Shown here: positions 34,307 to 42,991 of the stretch, piece after piece
Layout: the number at the start of each line of letters is the position of its first letter
Numbering within the stretch: position 1 is the first letter of the stretch
Assembly: GCF_009176305.1 (NCBI RefSeq)
Contig: NZ_BLAJ01000012.1
Span: forward strand, 1-64,000
DNA length: 64,000 nt
Origin: Martinezella dioscoreae
GTDB lineage: Bacteria > Pseudomonadota > Alphaproteobacteria > Rhizobiales > Rhizobiaceae
Direction of reading: 5' to 3'
Notes under the pieces: model-generated
Database searches by the model: none
The model's input: the letters and a program-made list of their open reading frames with translations, nothing else
Told to the model about the DNA's origin: nothing
Program-made: the position numbers and the translations under genes

Positions 34307-35266
34307 CTAGCGCTTCCATTCCACCCAGTCGCGCATCAGGCGATGGGCGATGGCGCCCTTGGGCGGAGATGTGTTGCCGGAGGCCGAGACGCGATCGAGC
34401 ATGGCGAGCGTCTCCTCCGGAGTAAACCAGCGACAATCCTCAAGCTCGGCCTCATCCATATGGATTTCCATCGACTTGGCTTCAGCATAGCAGCCGATCA
34501 TGAGGGAATGCGGCATGGGCCAGGGCTGCGAGGCGTGATAGCGCACGCGGCCGATATGAATACCGGATTCCTCGAGTGTTTCGCGGCGCACTGCATTCTC
34601 GATGGTTTCGCCCGGCTCGACGAAGCCGGCGAGACAGGAATACATGCCTGGCGCGAAGTGATGGCTGCGGCCAAGCAGGCAGCGATTCCGCTCCTCATCG
34701 ATGCCGAGCATGATGACGACCGGATCAGTGCGCGGGAAGATCACATGTTCGCAGGCCGTGCAGACCCGCTTGTAGCCCCCGATGCGGCTTTCCATGACGG
34801 AACCGCACCGGCCGCAGAAACGGTTGTCACCATTCCAGCGAATGAGGCTCATGCCCTGCGCGGCTTCGCCGAGGATTTCGCCTTCCAGCAGAAGATCGCG
34901 CCAGAGCGCGCGCATGTCAGCCGGTTTGTACTGGCTGGCAAGCTCGTCTGGATTGACGCGCACAGGCACGGCAAGCCGAGGCTCGCCGGTCTTGCGATAG
35001 CCGAGGAGAACGGCCTCATCCCAATTCGGATCAAGGTCGTTCAACTCATAGCGGGCAAACAGCGGGTCCAGCACCTGGCCATCATGCTTCAGGACAAGCC
35101 GATCCTGGGCGAAGGCCAGGATGTGCGTGCCTTCCTTGGCGAGCGCCTGCTTGATCGATTCCTCGTCGCGATGCTCGGCATCCCGGTTGAGCTGGTTTTC
35201 CGCAAAAGCGGTGAGACTGCTGGCTTCCGGATGGGGCGCATCCGAGGAAAAGATGGAATGGCTCAT
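34307..35266 (-). CDS. NADH pyrophosphatase NudC (NAD-decapping Nudix hydrolase)
   Basis: Hydrolyses NADH and removes NAD caps from RNA. 319 residues. A zinc ribbon (FCGRCG...VCTACEH) precedes the Nudix box GFVEPGETIENAVRRETLEE-SG. The SQPWPMPHSLM motif after the box is diagnostic of NudC. The start overlaps the end of the HIT gene by four bases, so HIT, nudC and perhaps the WYL regulator form one leftward operon. Confidence 0.94.
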   Translation of the reverse strand: MSHSIFSSDAPHPEASSLTAFAENQLNRDAEHRDEESIKQALAKEGTHILAFAQDRLVLKHDGQVLDPLFARYELNDLDPNWDEAVLLGYRKTGEPRLAVPVRVNPDELASQYKPADMRALWRDLLLEGEILGEAAQGMSLIRWNGDNRFCGRCGSVMESRIGGYKRVCTACEHVIFPRTDPVVIMLGIDEERNRCLLGRSHHFAPGMYSCLAGFVEPGETIENAVRRETLEESGIHIGRVRYHASQPWPMPHSLMIGCYAEAKSMEIHMDEAELEDCRWFTPEETLAMLDRVSASGNTSPPKGAIAHRLMRDWVEWKR

Positions 35267-35673
35267 TGTAAAAGCGTTTCCCGCAACTTGGCTATGAGGC
35301 TGTTCATGTCTTCGTCCGAATAGGGTTCCGCCTTGCCGTAGCCCCAGACGGGGCCTGGCCAGTTGGCATCACCTTCGAACCGCGCGATGACATGAACATG
35401 CAGCTGACGGACGATATTTCCAAGTGCCCCGACATTGATTTTTGTCGCAGCCGTCACCGTCTTCAGGGCGCTTGCGACCTTATCCGTTTCGAAGGTCAGC
35501 AAGATCCGGTCGAGCGGAGTCAGCTCGAAGACCTCCGATTTGCCGGGCCGGCGCGGGATGAGCACGAGCCATGGCCAGCGGCGATCCTTCATCAGCCTGA
35601 CGTCGCACAGGCCAGTTATGGTGACGGAAACGCTGTCATTCGCCAGACGATCGTCGAGCGTAAACTCGTTCAA
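35263..35673 (-). CDS. HIT-family nucleotide-binding protein
   Basis: 136-residue histidine-triad protein, a nucleotide hydrolase or transferase. The motif is QLHVHVIARF: the last two histidines of the triad are present, the first is Gln as in a rhizobial subgroup. VRLMKDRRWPWLVLIPR earlier contacts the nucleotide. The start is TTG at 35673 with GGAGG eight bases upstream; there is no in-frame ATG. Overlap with nudC suggests translational coupling. Confidence 0.85.
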   Translation of the reverse strand: MNEFTLDDRLANDSVSVTITGLCDVRLMKDRRWPWLVLIPRRPGKSEVFELTPLDRILLTFETDKVASALKTVTAATKINVGALGNIVRQLHVHVIARFEGDANWPGPVWGYGKAEPYSDEDMNSLIAKLRETLLQ

Positions 35674-35716
35674 GGGGGCATCCTCCAATGTTTTATCAAA
35701 TGTTTAGCAGTTTTTT

Positions 35717-35747
35717 TTGACCTTGGCTTGCTTTTGATGACGATATT
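35717..35747 (+). promoter_or_regulatory. Likely sigma-70 promoter of ffs
   Basis: TTGACC at 35717-35722 and CGATAT/GATATT at 35741-35747 with 18-19 bases between, about 17 bases before the RNA begins. Confidence 0.5.
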
Positions 35748-35763
35748 GTCGATATGTGCATCC

Positions 35764-35861
35764 GGGAGGTTGGTGGTGGACGAGCCACTCGCCAACCGGG
35801 TCAGGTCCGGAAGGAAGCAGCCCTAACGAGCCCGGCACGGGTCATTCGTGCCAGCCTCCCA
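35764..35861 (+). ncRNA. Signal recognition particle RNA (4.5S, small bacterial type)
   Basis: RNA scaffold of the SRP, which with Ffh targets membrane proteins to the translocon. The universal apical loop GGTCAGGTCCGGAAGGAAGCAGCC is present in two parts at about 35799-35822. The ends GGGAGGTTGG and CCAGCCTCCC pair to close a hairpin of about 98 nt. The location just upstream of dnaX is standard in rhizobia. Confidence 0.95.
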
Positions 35862-35926
35862 CCCTTTCCGAAAGCAGGACCCGGCTTTCCGGGCGACAAG
35901 CAGGGCACCGGGCAATAAGCAGGGCG

Positions 35927-37801
35927 ATGAGCGACACCGAGCGACAAGCAAAAGATGCCGCCTCGACCGGCACCGGTTACCGGGTGCTGGCCCGCAAATA
36001 CAGACCCAAGGACTTCACGGACCTCATGGTCGGCCAGGAGCCGATGGTTCGCACGCTGACCAACGCATTCGAGACCGGCCGCATCGCCCAGGCCTATATG
36101 CTGACCGGCGTGCGCGGTGTCGGCAAGACCACGACCGCCCGCATCCTTGCCCGCGCGCTCAACTACAAGACCACTGACATCGATCGGCCCACCATCGACC
36201 TGCGTGAGCCTGGCGACCATTGCCAGGCGATCATGGAAGGCCGGCACGTCGACGTCATCGAGATGGACGCCGCCTCGCACACCGGTATCGACGATATAAG
36301 AGAAATCATCGAGCAGGTGCGCTACCGCCCGGTCTCGGCGCGCTACAAGGTCTATATCATCGATGAAGTGCACATGCTGTCGACGGCCGCCTTCAACGGG
36401 CTGTTGAAGACGCTCGAAGAGCCGCCCGAGCATGTGAAGTTCATTTTCGCCACCACCGAAATCCGTAAAGTGCCGATCACGGTGCTGTCGCGCTGTCAGC
36501 GCTTCGACTTGCGCCGTATCAGCGCCTCCGATCTCGTCGGGCTCTTCACCACCATTGCCGGCAAGGAAGGCATCGAGGCCGAGCCGGAAGCGCTCGCCAT
36601 GATCGCGCGTGCCGCCGAAGGTTCGGCGCGCGACGGTCTGTCGCTGCTCGATCAAGCGATCGCCCATGGCAGCGGCTTCGTTGCCGCCGATGCCGTGCGC
36701 GCCATGCTCGGGCTTGCCGACCGCGCCCGCATCGTCGATCTCTTCGGCCATGTCGTCAAAGGCGATGTCTCGGCCGCACTTGCCGAATTCAACAGCCAGT
36801 ACGAGGCCGGCGCCAATCCCGTCGTCGTGCTGACCGACCTTGCCGATTTCACTCATCTCGTGACCCGCCTCAAATATGTGCCCGATGCCGCCGACGATCC
36901 GTCGCTCAGCGAAGTCGAGCGCACGAAAGCGGCGGAATTCGCGCAAGGCGTGGCGGTGACGGCACTTTCCCGTATCTGGCAGATGCTGCTCAAGGGCATT
37001 GCCGAGACGGAAAATGCCTCGCGCACGGCCGGCGCCGCCGAAATGGTGCTGATCCGGCTGGCCCATGCCGCTCATCTGCCGGCACCGGAAGATGCCGCGC
37101 GCAGGCTTGCCGAATTTTCCGACGGTAATGGCGGCTCCCGCCCCTCGTCGTCTACGAGCGGCGGCAGTGGCGGCGGAGCAGTGTCCTATCAGGGCAATGC
37201 CATGGCGCGTGCCGTGGAAACGCCAGCGCCAAGACCTACGCCTTCCGCACCGGTCGCTATGCTGCGCTCCGTTCCGAATACACAGCCGGACGTGCAGCCT
37301 GTCGGCCGCATCGAGCAGAAACCGGTTGAAGCGCCGAAGCCGCTTGTGCCTGTTAATTCGATGGCCGATATCGCCGAACTTGCGAGCCAGAAGCGCGATC
37401 CGAAGATGAAGGCGCTGGTGCGTACCTTCGTGCGCCCCGTCAGGCTGGAGGCGGGAAGGCTCGATGTCAGCCTGGCACCGGGCGCTCCCGGCACGCTGCT
37501 GAATGAGCTTGCCGTCAAGCTGAAGGAATGGACCGGCATCCACTGGATCGTCAGCCTCAGCCGCGAGGAGGGCCAGCCGACGCTTGTCGAAGCAGAAGCG
37601 AACGCCCAGAAGCAGCGCGTCGCCGATGCACGGCAGGACCCCGATGTCGCGGCGATCCTGGCGCAATTTCCGGGCGCAAAGGTCATCGACGTGCGGGTGC
37701 GGGCACCCGAGACGGACGAAGAGGACGAAGCGGCTGCTCCGCCGGCAATCGCCGAATCCGTCGATGGCGATATTCTACCCGGCGACGACATCGAATTCTA
37801 A
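35927..37801 (+). CDS. DNA polymerase III subunit gamma/tau
   Basis: Clamp-loader ATPase, 624 residues. AAA+ domain: RKYRPKDFTDLMVGQ, Walker A GVRGVGKTTT (61-70), DEVHML (Walker B/sensor region) and sensor 1 LSRCQRFDLRR. The usual zinc module (four Cys after Walker A) is missing: the segment reads LNYKTTDIDRPTID, with one Cys left in GDHCQAI. The C-terminal half is a flexible Pro/Ser linker (about 440-500) followed by a tau-like domain for polymerase binding. The ATG at 35927 begins the homology. No clear slippery site for gamma was seen. Confidence 0.95.
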   Translation: MSDTERQAKDAASTGTGYRVLARKYRPKDFTDLMVGQEPMVRTLTNAFETGRIAQAYMLTGVRGVGKTTTARILARALNYKTTDIDRPTIDLREPGDHCQAIMEGRHVDVIEMDAASHTGIDDIREIIEQVRYRPVSARYKVYIIDEVHMLSTAAFNGLLKTLEEPPEHVKFIFATTEIRKVPITVLSRCQRFDLRRISASDLVGLFTTIAGKEGIEAEPEALAMIARAAEGSARDGLSLLDQAIAHGSGFVAADAVRAMLGLADRARIVDLFGHVVKGDVSAALAEFNSQYEAGANPVVVLTDLADFTHLVTRLKYVPDAADDPSLSEVERTKAAEFAQGVAVTALSRIWQMLLKGIAETENASRTAGAAEMVLIRLAHAAHLPAPEDAARRLAEFSDGNGGSRPSSSTSGGSGGGAVSYQGNAMARAVETPAPRPTPSAPVAMLRSVPNTQPDVQPVGRIEQKPVEAPKPLVPVNSMADIAELASQKRDPKMKALVRTFVRPVRLEAGRLDVSLAPGAPGTLLNELAVKLKEWTGIHWIVSLSREEGQPTLVEAEANAQKQRVADARQDPDVAAILAQFPGAKVIDVRVRAPETDEEDEAAAPPAIAESVDGDILPGDDIEF

Positions 37802-37907
37802 GGCTAGGATGAATGCCGACGGAACCGCTTCGGCTTGAAGCGGTTGACGACCATGACGACATATCCTGCCGCTCAAACAGAGACTTGGAGAAGAAGGACC
37901 AAAGACG

Positions 37908-38231
37908 ATGCGCGACATCATGGGCATGATGGGCAAAGTGAAGGAAATGCAGGCGAAGATGGAGAAGATGCAGTCGGAGATCGCCGACATCCGCGTCGAA
38001 GGCAAGGCCGGCGGCGGCCTCGTCACCGTCACCGTCAACGGCAAGGGCCTGATGGTCGGCCTCAAGATCGATCCCTCGCTCTTCAAGGAAGACGATGTCG
38101 AAATCCTCGAAGACCTGATCGTCGCCGCCAACAAGGATGCTCAGGAAAAGGCTGAGGCGATCGCCGCCGAAAAGACCCGCGAGCTGACCGCCGGTCTGCC
38201 GATCCCGCCCGGTTTCAAGCTGCCGTTCTGA
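37908..38231 (+). CDS. YbaB/EbfC nucleoid-associated protein
   Basis: 107-residue DNA-binding dimer: [20 protein letters not shown] helix, then [18 protein letters not shown] and a C-terminal helix ending [11 protein letters not shown]. The family binds DNA and is normally encoded between dnaX and recR. Here dnaX is 106 bases upstream but recR is 2.5 kb downstream. The ribosome site AAGAAGG is strong. Confidence 0.93.
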   Translation: MRDIMGMMGKVKEMQAKMEKMQSEIADIRVEGKAGGGLVTVTVNGKGLMVGLKIDPSLFKEDDVEILEDLIVAANKDAQEKAEAIAAEKTRELTAGLPIPPGFKLPF

Positions 38232-38247
38232 GGTTGGACTATTTCTT

Positions 38248-38724
38248 TCAGCGTGCGGCCGCCTTGCGAATGAGATCGCGGCCGATCGCCTTTATCGGTT
38301 CGTTCCGCAGCACCAGCGATGTCGTCACCACACCATGGCGGGCAATGGAATCGACGATGGTTTCAAGGTCAGCCGGTGTCGGCACGAGAACCTTGAGCAG
38401 GAAGCAATCCTCGCCAGTCAGCCTCAGGACCTCGATAATTTCGGGCATTTCCGAAAACTGCTTCAGATAGGGCCGAATATGCTCATGCGTCGTGCGCAGG
38501 CGGATGACTGCCATCATGCCGAGCCCAACGGCAGCGGGATCGATGACGGCACGATAGGCTGCAATCACGCCGCGTTCCTCCAGCCGCTTCAGCCGCTCCG
38601 ATGCCGCCGGCTGCGAAAGGCCGACGCGGCGGCCGAGCTCCGATACCGAGATTCGCCCGTCCTGCTGCAGGATTTCGATGATCGATAGATCTGTCGGATC
38701 CAGTCCTCTTTCGATAGTATCCAT
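38248..38724 (-). CDS. Lrp/AsnC-family transcriptional regulator
   Basis: 158 residues: N-terminal helix-turn-helix (LSIIEILQQDGRISVSELGRRVGLS) and C-terminal RAM/ligand domain ending VVTTSLVLRNEPIK, with VLRLTGEDCFLLKVLV as the amino acid-binding strand region. These regulators sense amino acids. It is divergent from a hydrolase gene and 0.7 kb from a LysE exporter, which suggests that it controls amino-acid export here. Confidence 0.9.
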   Translation of the reverse strand: MDTIERGLDPTDLSIIEILQQDGRISVSELGRRVGLSQPAASERLKRLEERGVIAAYRAVIDPAAVGLGMMAVIRLRTTHEHIRPYLKQFSEMPEIIEVLRLTGEDCFLLKVLVPTPADLETIVDSIARHGVVTTSLVLRNEPIKAIGRDLIRKAAAR

Positions 38725-38837
38725 TGCTCGCCTTCAATTCATCGGTTGGGACAAGTTTTATCCGATGGATTGCAATGTCAATCGGCATCCCGGCATGCCA
38801 GCTTTTCTCCGTGTAGAACCATGGAGAAAGGATAGAG

Positions 38838-39374
38838 ATGCGCGACATCATCACGCTACCGGGACTGGGCGGTTCGGGAGAAAGTCACTGGCAGACATTG
38901 TGGGAACGGGACGATCCGACCATGCGGCGCTTCCAGCCGTCGAGCTGGGACAGACCGATCCTTTCGGATTGGATTGCCGCGCTCGAGCGCGAAATCTCCC
39001 TTTCGCAAACGCCGCCGATTCTGATCGCGCACAGCCTTGCGTGCCAGCTCATCGCCCATTGGGCGCCCATCAAGAAGACGGCGATCCTTGGCGCGTTCAT
39101 GGTGGCCGCGCCTGATCCCAAGGGCGAAATCTATCTTGCCGAAGCCGGCAGCTTTGCCAATCCGCCACGGCAGCAGCTGCCTTTTCCGTCCCTTCTCGTA
39201 GCCAGCACCGACGATCCTTTCGGCTCCTTCGATCATGCACGTCGCAGCGCCGAAAGCTGGGGCAGCACCTTCGTCGATGTCGGGCCGCACGGGCATATCA
39301 ACGCGGCATCCGGACTGGGCGACTGGCCGGAAGGCAAGGTGATCTTCGAGCGTTTTCGCGCCGAGCTTGGCTGA
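38838..39374 (+). CDS. RBBP9/YdeN-family alpha/beta hydrolase
   Basis: 178-residue serine hydrolase. The start TLPGLGGSGESHWQTLWE is the family hallmark, with the nucleophile in IAHSLACQL, the acid in STDDPFG and the His in GPHGHINAASG. No signal peptide. Substrate unknown. Divergent from the Lrp gene, so probably under its control. Confidence 0.88.
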   Translation: MRDIITLPGLGGSGESHWQTLWERDDPTMRRFQPSSWDRPILSDWIAALEREISLSQTPPILIAHSLACQLIAHWAPIKKTAILGAFMVAAPDPKGEIYLAEAGSFANPPRQQLPFPSLLVASTDDPFGSFDHARRSAESWGSTFVDVGPHGHINAASGLGDWPEGKVIFERFRAELG

Positions 39375-39469
39375 ACATAAATCGCGTATTTGGAAAGGCC
39401 GCGCCGGAATGCTATCTCTGGCGCTCCTCTTCCAGATATCGTCTGGTCTGCCTGCTCGGAGGGAATGCG

Positions 39470-40081
39470 ATGAGCCTGTCGACGCTGCTTGTTTTTGCCG
39501 GTGCCTTATTCATTGCGGCGGGATCGCCGGGACCGAACATAGCTGCACTTGTGGCGCGCGTGCTGACGAAGGGCGCGCGAAACGTGCTGCCCTTCCTCTC
39601 GGGCATGTGGCTCGGCGAGGCGATCTGGCTGACCTGCGCCGTTGCCGGCCTTGCGACCATCGCCGAAACCTTTCATTTGGCGTTCGTGGTCATCAAGTGG
39701 CTGGGCGTTGCCTATCTGCTCTATCTTGCCTGGAAGATGTGGTTTGCCTCCTCGGATACGACGGGAGAGGAACTGCCGGACGAGCAATCGGCAACGCGCC
39801 TTTTCCTCGCGGGCTTCACGGTTACCATGGGCAATCCGAAGATCATGGTGTTTTACGTAGCGCTGCTACCCTCGATCATCGATCTGCATGGCGTGACGAT
39901 TTCGGGCTGGGCCGAGCTGGTGGCGACGATGTTTGCGGTGCTCGTCGTCATCGACCTCTCCTGGGCAATGCTGGCAGCCAAAGCCAGAACCTTCCTCAAG
40001 AGCCGCCGCGCCGTGCGTATCGCCAATCGCGCCAGCGCCGGCACCATGGCGGGCGCGGCCGTCGCGATTGCCATGCGGTGA
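39470..40081 (+). CDS. LysE-family amino-acid exporter
   Basis: 203-residue inner-membrane transporter with about six helices. The family signature near the N-terminus is AAGSPGPNIAALVARVLTKG, followed by FLSGMWLGEAIWL and GFTVTMGNPKIMVFYVALLPS. It probably exports an amino acid such as homoserine or threonine; specificity is unknown. A Lrp-type regulator lies two genes away. GGAGGG precedes the start. Confidence 0.9.
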   Translation: MSLSTLLVFAGALFIAAGSPGPNIAALVARVLTKGARNVLPFLSGMWLGEAIWLTCAVAGLATIAETFHLAFVVIKWLGVAYLLYLAWKMWFASSDTTGEELPDEQSATRLFLAGFTVTMGNPKIMVFYVALLPSIIDLHGVTISGWAELVATMFAVLVVIDLSWAMLAAKARTFLKSRRAVRIANRASAGTMAGAAVAIAMR

Positions 40082-40083
40082 TT

Positions 40084-40707
40084 TTAGACTGCTGCGTCGC
40101 TTTCGATGAGCGCACGCAGCTTGTGATGAATGGGCGCCGCCAGATAGCGCGCCCGATCCTCCGGTGACAATCGCCTACCGAATGTCGCCATCATTTCCGG
40201 CATGGTCACCCTCTCGTCGGCATAGGGCAGGTAGGTGACCGGCATTTCAGCGCTCACTGTGCCGCTCGCAAGAATGCGGCAATAGATGCCGGGTCGCCTC
40301 GCCTGGATGTATCGCTTGACGAATTGCGGATCGCCCATCTTCGCCGCGAAGGTTGAGCAGGGAATGCGCGCCGAAGTCACTTCCAAAACAAGATCGCCGG
40401 CTATGAATCGATCGCCGGCGGCGACCTGGCAATTGTCCAGGCCATCGATGACGAGGTTTTCGCCGAAGGTGCCGGGCTCCAACGGCCGCCCAAGCTCGGC
40501 TGCCCACCAGTCCAGCGTCAGCGAGCCCTCGATATAAACGGCCTGATCACGGCCGCCATGATGCTTGCGATTGCAGATGGCATCACCGAGCAACCCGAGC
40601 TCATCGACCATGACGGCACCGCTGACGGCGTGCTTATTGATCCCCGTCTTCGCCTTCTTGCCCGGCAGCGTTTCAGGGGCGCCGCGGCACACGGCCAGAA
40701 TTTTCAT
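40084..40707 (-). CDS. MOSC-domain protein
   Basis: 207 residues containing a MOSC domain (about 25-155), the C-terminal module of Moco sulfurases: GLLGDAICNRKHHGGRDQAVYI, GTFGENLVIDGLD and the Cys in TSARIPCSTFA, which would receive sulfur. Stand-alone proteins (YiiM group) act in molybdenum-dependent detoxification. It is convergent with the LysE gene. Confidence 0.88.
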   Translation of the reverse strand: MKILAVCRGAPETLPGKKAKTGINKHAVSGAVMVDELGLLGDAICNRKHHGGRDQAVYIEGSLTLDWWAAELGRPLEPGTFGENLVIDGLDNCQVAAGDRFIAGDLVLEVTSARIPCSTFAAKMGDPQFVKRYIQARRPGIYCRILASGTVSAEMPVTYLPYADERVTMPEMMATFGRRLSPEDRARYLAAPIHHKLRALIESDAAV

Positions 40708-40764
40708 CGGTCAACCGTTCCTTCCGTGATTCCGTTCCTTGAGCATATGAGCTAAAAGCCTCCC

Positions 40765-41370
40765 ATGGCAAAGCGAGTCACCGGCCCCGAAATCGAAAAA
40801 CTCATCCAGCTCCTGGCGAAAGTACCAGGCCTCGGGCCGCGCTCTGCGCGCCGCGCGGCGCTGCATCTGATCAAGAAGAAGGACCAGCTGCTCGGCCCGC
40901 TGTCGCATGCGATGGCCGACGCTTACGACAAGGTGAAGATCTGCTCGCGCTGCGGCAATGTCGATACCGTCGACCCCTGCACTGTCTGCACCGACGATCG
41001 CCGCGACCAGTCCGTCATCATCGTCGTCGAGGACGTCTCCGATCTCTGGGCGCTGGAGCGATCAGGCGCGATGAACGCCGCCTACCATGTCCTCGGCGGC
41101 GTCCTGTCGCCGCTCGACGGCGTCGGGCCTGATGATCTCAACATTCGTGGGCTGATCGCGCGCGTCAGCGAAGGCGGCATCCGAGAGATCATCATCGCGG
41201 TCAATGCGACGGTCGAGGGGCAAACAACAGCACACTATATAACCGACCAGCTTGATGGCCTCGAGGTCAAGATCACCCGCCTTGCCCATGGCGTGCCCGT
41301 GGGCGGCGAGCTCGATTATCTCGACGAAGGCACGCTGGCGGCGGCGCTGAGGGCGCGGACGGCGATTTGA
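40765..41370 (+). CDS. Recombination protein RecR
   Basis: Partner of RecF and RecO in gap repair; 201 residues. A helix-hairpin-helix ([17 protein letters not shown]) leads, then a zinc finger [16 protein letters not shown], a Toprim domain ([34 protein letters not shown]) and the C-terminal clamp-contact [15 protein letters not shown]. Usually recR follows ybaB directly; here a Lrp/LysE/MOSC block separates them. Confidence 0.95.
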   Translation: MAKRVTGPEIEKLIQLLAKVPGLGPRSARRAALHLIKKKDQLLGPLSHAMADAYDKVKICSRCGNVDTVDPCTVCTDDRRDQSVIIVVEDVSDLWALERSGAMNAAYHVLGGVLSPLDGVGPDDLNIRGLIARVSEGGIREIIIAVNATVEGQTTAHYITDQLDGLEVKITRLAHGVPVGGELDYLDEGTLAAALRARTAI

Positions 41371-41393
41371 TTGCTGCAATGAAGGACAGGTTC

Positions 41394-42833
41394 ATGAGGA
41401 GAGTGCGCACCCCCCTCTGTCACTTCGTGACATCTCCCCCACAAGGGGGGAGATTGGTCGCTCGTAGCACCGTCTTCGACAAACAATTTCGCACTGCAAT
41501 CGCAGAGACTTCAGACCTCCGGTATGGCGCAAAGCCCACCGTCAACAATCTCCCCCCTTGTGGGGGAGATGTCCCGAAAGGGACAGAGGGGGGTATCTCG
41601 CGGCACGTTCTGCGACTGCTCCTCCTCCTCGCCCTTCTCCCCCTCCCTGCGCTTGCCGCCTCGAAAGCCGATGTCGAAGCGCAGTTTCAAACCTGGATTC
41701 AGAAGGATCTCTGGCTGGAAGCGCGAAAGGCCGGGATTTCCGAAAAGACCTTCCAGGCCGCCTTTGCCGGCGTGATGCTGAACTGGGATCTGCCTGACCT
41801 CGAGCCGCCGGGTTTCCCGAAGCCGAAGGAGCAGGCACAGACACAGGCGGAATTCTCCTCGCCCGCCCCCTATTTCAATGAGGGACGGCTGCAGAAGCTC
41901 GCCGCGACCGGGCGGAGCCTCGCCTCGCAATATGGGCCGGTGCTGCGGCGGATCGAGAAGACCTATGGCGTTCCGGGACCGATCCTGCTTGCGATCTGGG
42001 GCCGAGAGACCGGCTTCGGCGCCGCCAAGCTGCCGAATTCGGCGGTCCAGGTGCTGGCGACCAAAGCCTTCATGTCGACGCGCAAGGACATGTTCCGCAA
42101 TGAGCTGATCGCTGGGCTGCGCATCCTCGACCATGGCGATGTGACGCCGGATCAGTTCAAGGGCTCGTGGGCCGGCGCGCTCGGCCAGCCCCAGTTCATG
42201 CCGACCAACTATCTGAAATATGCCGTCGATTTCGATGGCGACGGCCATCGCAACATCTGGACCTCAGTGCCGGACACTTTGGCCTCCATAGCCAACTATA
42301 TGGTTCAGAAGGGCTGGCAGCGCGGCCGTGGCTGGGGATACGAGGTGACCATTCCGCAGAATGTGTCCTGCGCGCAGGAAGGACCTGATCTAGCGAAGCC
42401 GATCTCGCAATGGGCTTCGCTTGGGATCAAGCCGGTTTCCGGCAAGGCCTTCCCGGCGGACGAAATGCGCGCCAGCGGCATGATGTTGGTCCCGGCCGGC
42501 CGCGATGGACCGGAATTCATTGTCACGCCGAATTTCTACGTGATCAAGGAATACAATAATTCCGATCTCTACGGCCTCTATATCGGCAATCTTGCCGACC
42601 GCATCGCCAATGGCAGCGGCGCTTTTCAGGAAAAATGGGGCGATGTCGGCAAGATGCTGCGCTCGGATGTCGCCAATATGCAGAAGGTTCTGGAGCACAA
42701 GGGCTACGATGTCGGCGGCACGGACGGCCTGCCCGGCTACAAAACCCGGCGCTCGATCGGTCAATGGCAGGAAAAGAGCGGCATGAAGCCCACCTGCTAT
42801 CCCGATAGCTCCATGCTCGGCGTGCTGAAATAG
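41394..42833 (+). CDS. Lytic murein transglycosylase with peptidoglycan-binding domain
   Basis: Periplasmic enzyme that cleaves peptidoglycan; 479 residues as read. MltB-like SLT_2 domain: LLAIWGRETGFGAAKLPN (catalytic Glu), GSWAGALGQPQFMPTNYL and DFDGDGHRNIW. A C-terminal peptidoglycan-binding domain (about 410-475) contains LEHKGYDVGGTDGLPG. A palindromic element of exactly 186 bases (41409-41594) is in frame near the start, so the hydrophobic signal segment (HVLRLLLLLALLPLPALAA) begins about 68 residues in, not at the N-terminus. The ATG at 41394 has AAGGACAGG upstream. Without the element the start would read MRRVR, then SRHVLRLLL. Confidence 0.88.
   Translation: MRRVRTPLCHFVTSPPQGGRLVARSTVFDKQFRTAIAETSDLRYGAKPTVNNLPPCGGDVPKGTEGGISRHVLRLLLLLALLPLPALAASKADVEAQFQTWIQKDLWLEARKAGISEKTFQAAFAGVMLNWDLPDLEPPGFPKPKEQAQTQAEFSSPAPYFNEGRLQKLAATGRSLASQYGPVLRRIEKTYGVPGPILLAIWGRETGFGAAKLPNSAVQVLATKAFMSTRKDMFRNELIAGLRILDHGDVTPDQFKGSWAGALGQPQFMPTNYLKYAVDFDGDGHRNIWTSVPDTLASIANYMVQKGWQRGRGWGYEVTIPQNVSCAQEGPDLAKPISQWASLGIKPVSGKAFPADEMRASGMMLVPAGRDGPEFIVTPNFYVIKEYNNSDLYGLYIGNLADRIANGSGAFQEKWGDVGKMLRSDVANMQKVLEHKGYDVGGTDGLPGYKTRRSIGQWQEKSGMKPTCYPDSSMLGVLK
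41409..41594. repeat. Palindromic element (RPE-like) inside the transglycosylase leader
   Basis: The two ends (41409-41456 and 41546-41594) are inverted near-copies: CCCCCCTCTGTC...GACATCTCCCCC, ACAAGGGGGGAGATTG, with the hairpins CACTTCGTG and CCCGAAAGGG inside each. The middle is about 90 bases. Total 186 bases, 62 codons without a stop in the transglycosylase frame. Confidence 0.8.
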
Positions 42834-42918
42834 CTGCGGAAAAGGCTTTCGGCGCGAATGCCTTGCAATTTGCCGGAAAGAGGCTTATATCCGCATCAAA
42901 TTCTTGATCGTGTGATGA

Positions 42919-42948
42919 AGAGTGGGCCGCAAGGACCCGCTCTTTTTT
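42919..42948 (+). terminator. Intrinsic terminator before rimP
   Basis: AGAGTGGG and CCCGCTCT arms (with G-T pairing) around a 9-base loop, followed by five T. Confidence 0.7.
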
Positions 42949-42991
42949 ATTAGCGCGATCTCCCAATGCATGAACAATGCGGAGTGAATGC

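Noticed and set aside
33545-35323. Plus-strand open frame of 592 codons
   Set aside because: Opposite the WYL regulator and nudC genes, both well supported.
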